This document shows positions 6,749 to 7,410 of a DNA stretch of 7,410 nucleotides, piece after piece. Position 1 is the first letter of the stretch. Every line of letters begins with the position of its first letter. A program made the position numbers and the translations under genes. The notes under the pieces were generated by a model. It worked only from the letters and a program-made list of their open reading frames with translations. It did no database searches and was not told the origin of the DNA. Source of the stretch: Planctomycetota bacterium (GTDB taxonomy: Bacteria; Planctomycetota; UBA1135; GCA-002686595); assembly GCA_011524785.1 (NCBI GenBank), contig WTJQ01000508.1, positions 1-7,410 on the forward strand, in the 5' to 3' direction.

Positions 6749-6755
6749 GGGACCG

Positions 6756-6761
6756 AGGATA
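6756..6761 (-). promoter_or_regulatory. Putative leaderless -10 box of the esterase gene
   Basis: TATCCT on the minus strand is followed by exactly 7 nt (CGGTCCC) and the ATG at 6748. A weak -35-like CTGATC lies 17 nt upstream at 6779-6784 and overlaps the TGA stop of the deaminase gene. There is no Shine-Dalgarno sequence. Confidence 0.5.
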
Positions 6762-6780
6762 CGGGCCCGCTCCCCGGGGA

Positions 6781-7410
6781 TCAGGCCTCGCTCCGGCCCA
6801 GGGGCGGCCCGGGGTCGAGGCCGGCGGCCTCGGCCTCCTCGCGCGCCTGCTCGAAGCCCGGCTCGATGCGCTCGTGCAGGATCCGCCGACGGTCCCAGTA
6901 TGGGTGGAAGGCGGCGTTGATCGCGTTCGCCGTGACGCGCTCGAGCTCGGTCAGCGTGAGGTCGAAGGTGCGGTGGGCGAGCAGGTACTCGTCCGTCAGG
7001 GTGACCCCGCTCATCAGGCGGTTGTCGGTGTTGAGGGTGACCCGGAACCCGGCACGCAGGAGGTGGGGGAAGGGGTGCTCCTCCAGGCTCGGGACCGTGC
7101 CGGTGTGGACGTTCGAGGACAGGCACAGCTCGAGCGGGATCCGGTGGTCGAGGACGTACCGCGCCAGGCTCCCGAGCTGGAGGACCCGGCCCTCGTGGAT
7201 GGCCATGTCCTCGACGAGCCGGGTGCCGTGGCCGATGCGGTGGGCCCCGCAGAACTGCAGCGCTTGCCAGATGCTCTCGGGGCCGAAGCCCTCCCCGGCG
7301 TGGATGGTGATCGAGCCGTTGGCTCGCTGGATGCGGTGGAAGGCCTGGAGGTGGTGCTTGGCGGGGTGGCCGGACTCCTCGCCGGCGAGGAGTCCGGCCA
7401 CCCCGCCAAG
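6781..7410 (-). CDS. add: Adenosine deaminase family protein, 5' end missing
   Basis: Adenosine deaminase hydrolyses adenosine to inosine and ammonia in purine salvage, using a zinc-bound water. About 200 C-terminal residues are present. The catalytic motif HAGE (codons 7302-7291) supplies a zinc-ligand His and the catalytic Glu. SIWQAL and RIGHGTRL follow, with the conserved His at about 7228-7230. Then come CLSSNVHTGT and TLNTDNRLMSG, whose Asp (7024-7026) is the last zinc ligand. The second position of the usual DD pair is Asn, as in TDNR-type bacterial deaminases. The N-terminal HxH zinc ligands lie outside the window. A related aminohydrolase such as aminodeoxyfutalosine deaminase is possible. 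The outermost 27 nt (7384-7410) encode LGGVAGLLA where the family has an Asp before LAG, and they are the exact reverse complement of 7357-7383. They are probably not genuine gene sequence. Confidence 0.85.
   Translation of the reverse strand, partial: LGGVAGLLAGEESGHPAKHHLQAFHRIQRANGSITIHAGEGFGPESIWQALQFCGAHRIGHGTRLVEDMAIHEGRVLQLGSLARYVLDHRIPLELCLSSNVHTGTVPSLEEHPFPHLLRAGFRVTLNTDNRLMSGVTLTDEYLLAHRTFDLTLTELERVTANAINAAFHPYWDRRRILHERIEPGFEQAREEAEAAGLDPGPPLGRSEA
7357..7410. repeat. Perfect 54 nt palindrome at the window edge, probable fold-back artefact
   Basis: Positions 7357-7383 and 7384-7410 are exact reverse complements with no spacer, and the symmetry runs up to the last base of the window. 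The inner half encodes the well-conserved deaminase segment GEESGHPAK on the minus strand, while the outer half breaks the family pattern. The centre is a naturally palindromic coding stretch (CTCGCCGGCGAG, Leu-Ala-Gly-Glu), a plausible point for fold-back during amplification or assembly. Confidence 0.85.

Noticed and set aside
6771..6780. 10 nt palindrome TCCCCGGGGA between the deaminase and esterase genes
   Set aside because: Such short GC palindromes occur often in this sequence (for example 4922-4931 inside the NfeD-like gene), it has no loop, and it is not followed by a T tract.
6749..7126. N-terminal extension of the esterase to 7126
   Set aside because: It is the shadow frame of the deaminase gene, Pro/Arg-rich, and crosses the probable promoter at 6756-6761. 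The esterase fold is complete from the ATG at 6748.

Overview
The window is a 7.4 kb, very GC-rich stretch of bacterial chromosome whose codon third positions are mostly G or C. It carries six complete genes and one partial gene. No mobile element, CRISPR array, tRNA or rRNA is visible. The content is housekeeping or membrane-stress related: queuosine biosynthesis, purine salvage, a flotillin/NfeD pair, an esterase, a cupin and a large membrane protein. High GC, an absence of Shine-Dalgarno sequences, an NfeD-flotillin operon and a GT-C/TMTC-like membrane protein would fit a high-GC environmental bacterium, possibly Planctomycetota. That placement is a guess and nothing here proves it.

Layout. 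Positions 1-151 hold nothing I can assign. A PnbB-like cupin (152-604, minus) and a large membrane protein (646-2745, plus) diverge from a 41 bp gap. The membrane gene is followed 11 bp later by queF (2757-3113, plus). Between queF and the convergent flotillin gene lies a perfect 36 nt palindrome, a likely bidirectional terminator. Flotillin (3273-4904, minus) lies 13 bp downstream of its NfeD-like partner (4918-5469, minus), forming an operon of the B. subtilis yuaF-yuaG type. A 265 bp intergenic region with a candidate promoter and an inverted repeat precedes that operon. Upstream on the same strand are an esterase-D-like alpha/beta hydrolase (5735-6748) and a partial adenosine deaminase (6781 to the window edge).

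The most informative signals are in how genes start. Four genes have a TANNNT hexamer exactly 7 or 8 nt before the ATG, as expected for a -10 box driving leaderless transcription. All six complete genes have CCC directly before the ATG, and none has a Shine-Dalgarno sequence. The last 54 nt of the window form a perfect palindrome that interrupts the conserved adenosine deaminase sequence and looks like a fold-back artefact at a contig end.

I see no convincing undescribed multi-gene system. The points worth following are the start-site architecture, the long hendecad coiled coil of the flotillin, and the divergent GT-C-like protein.
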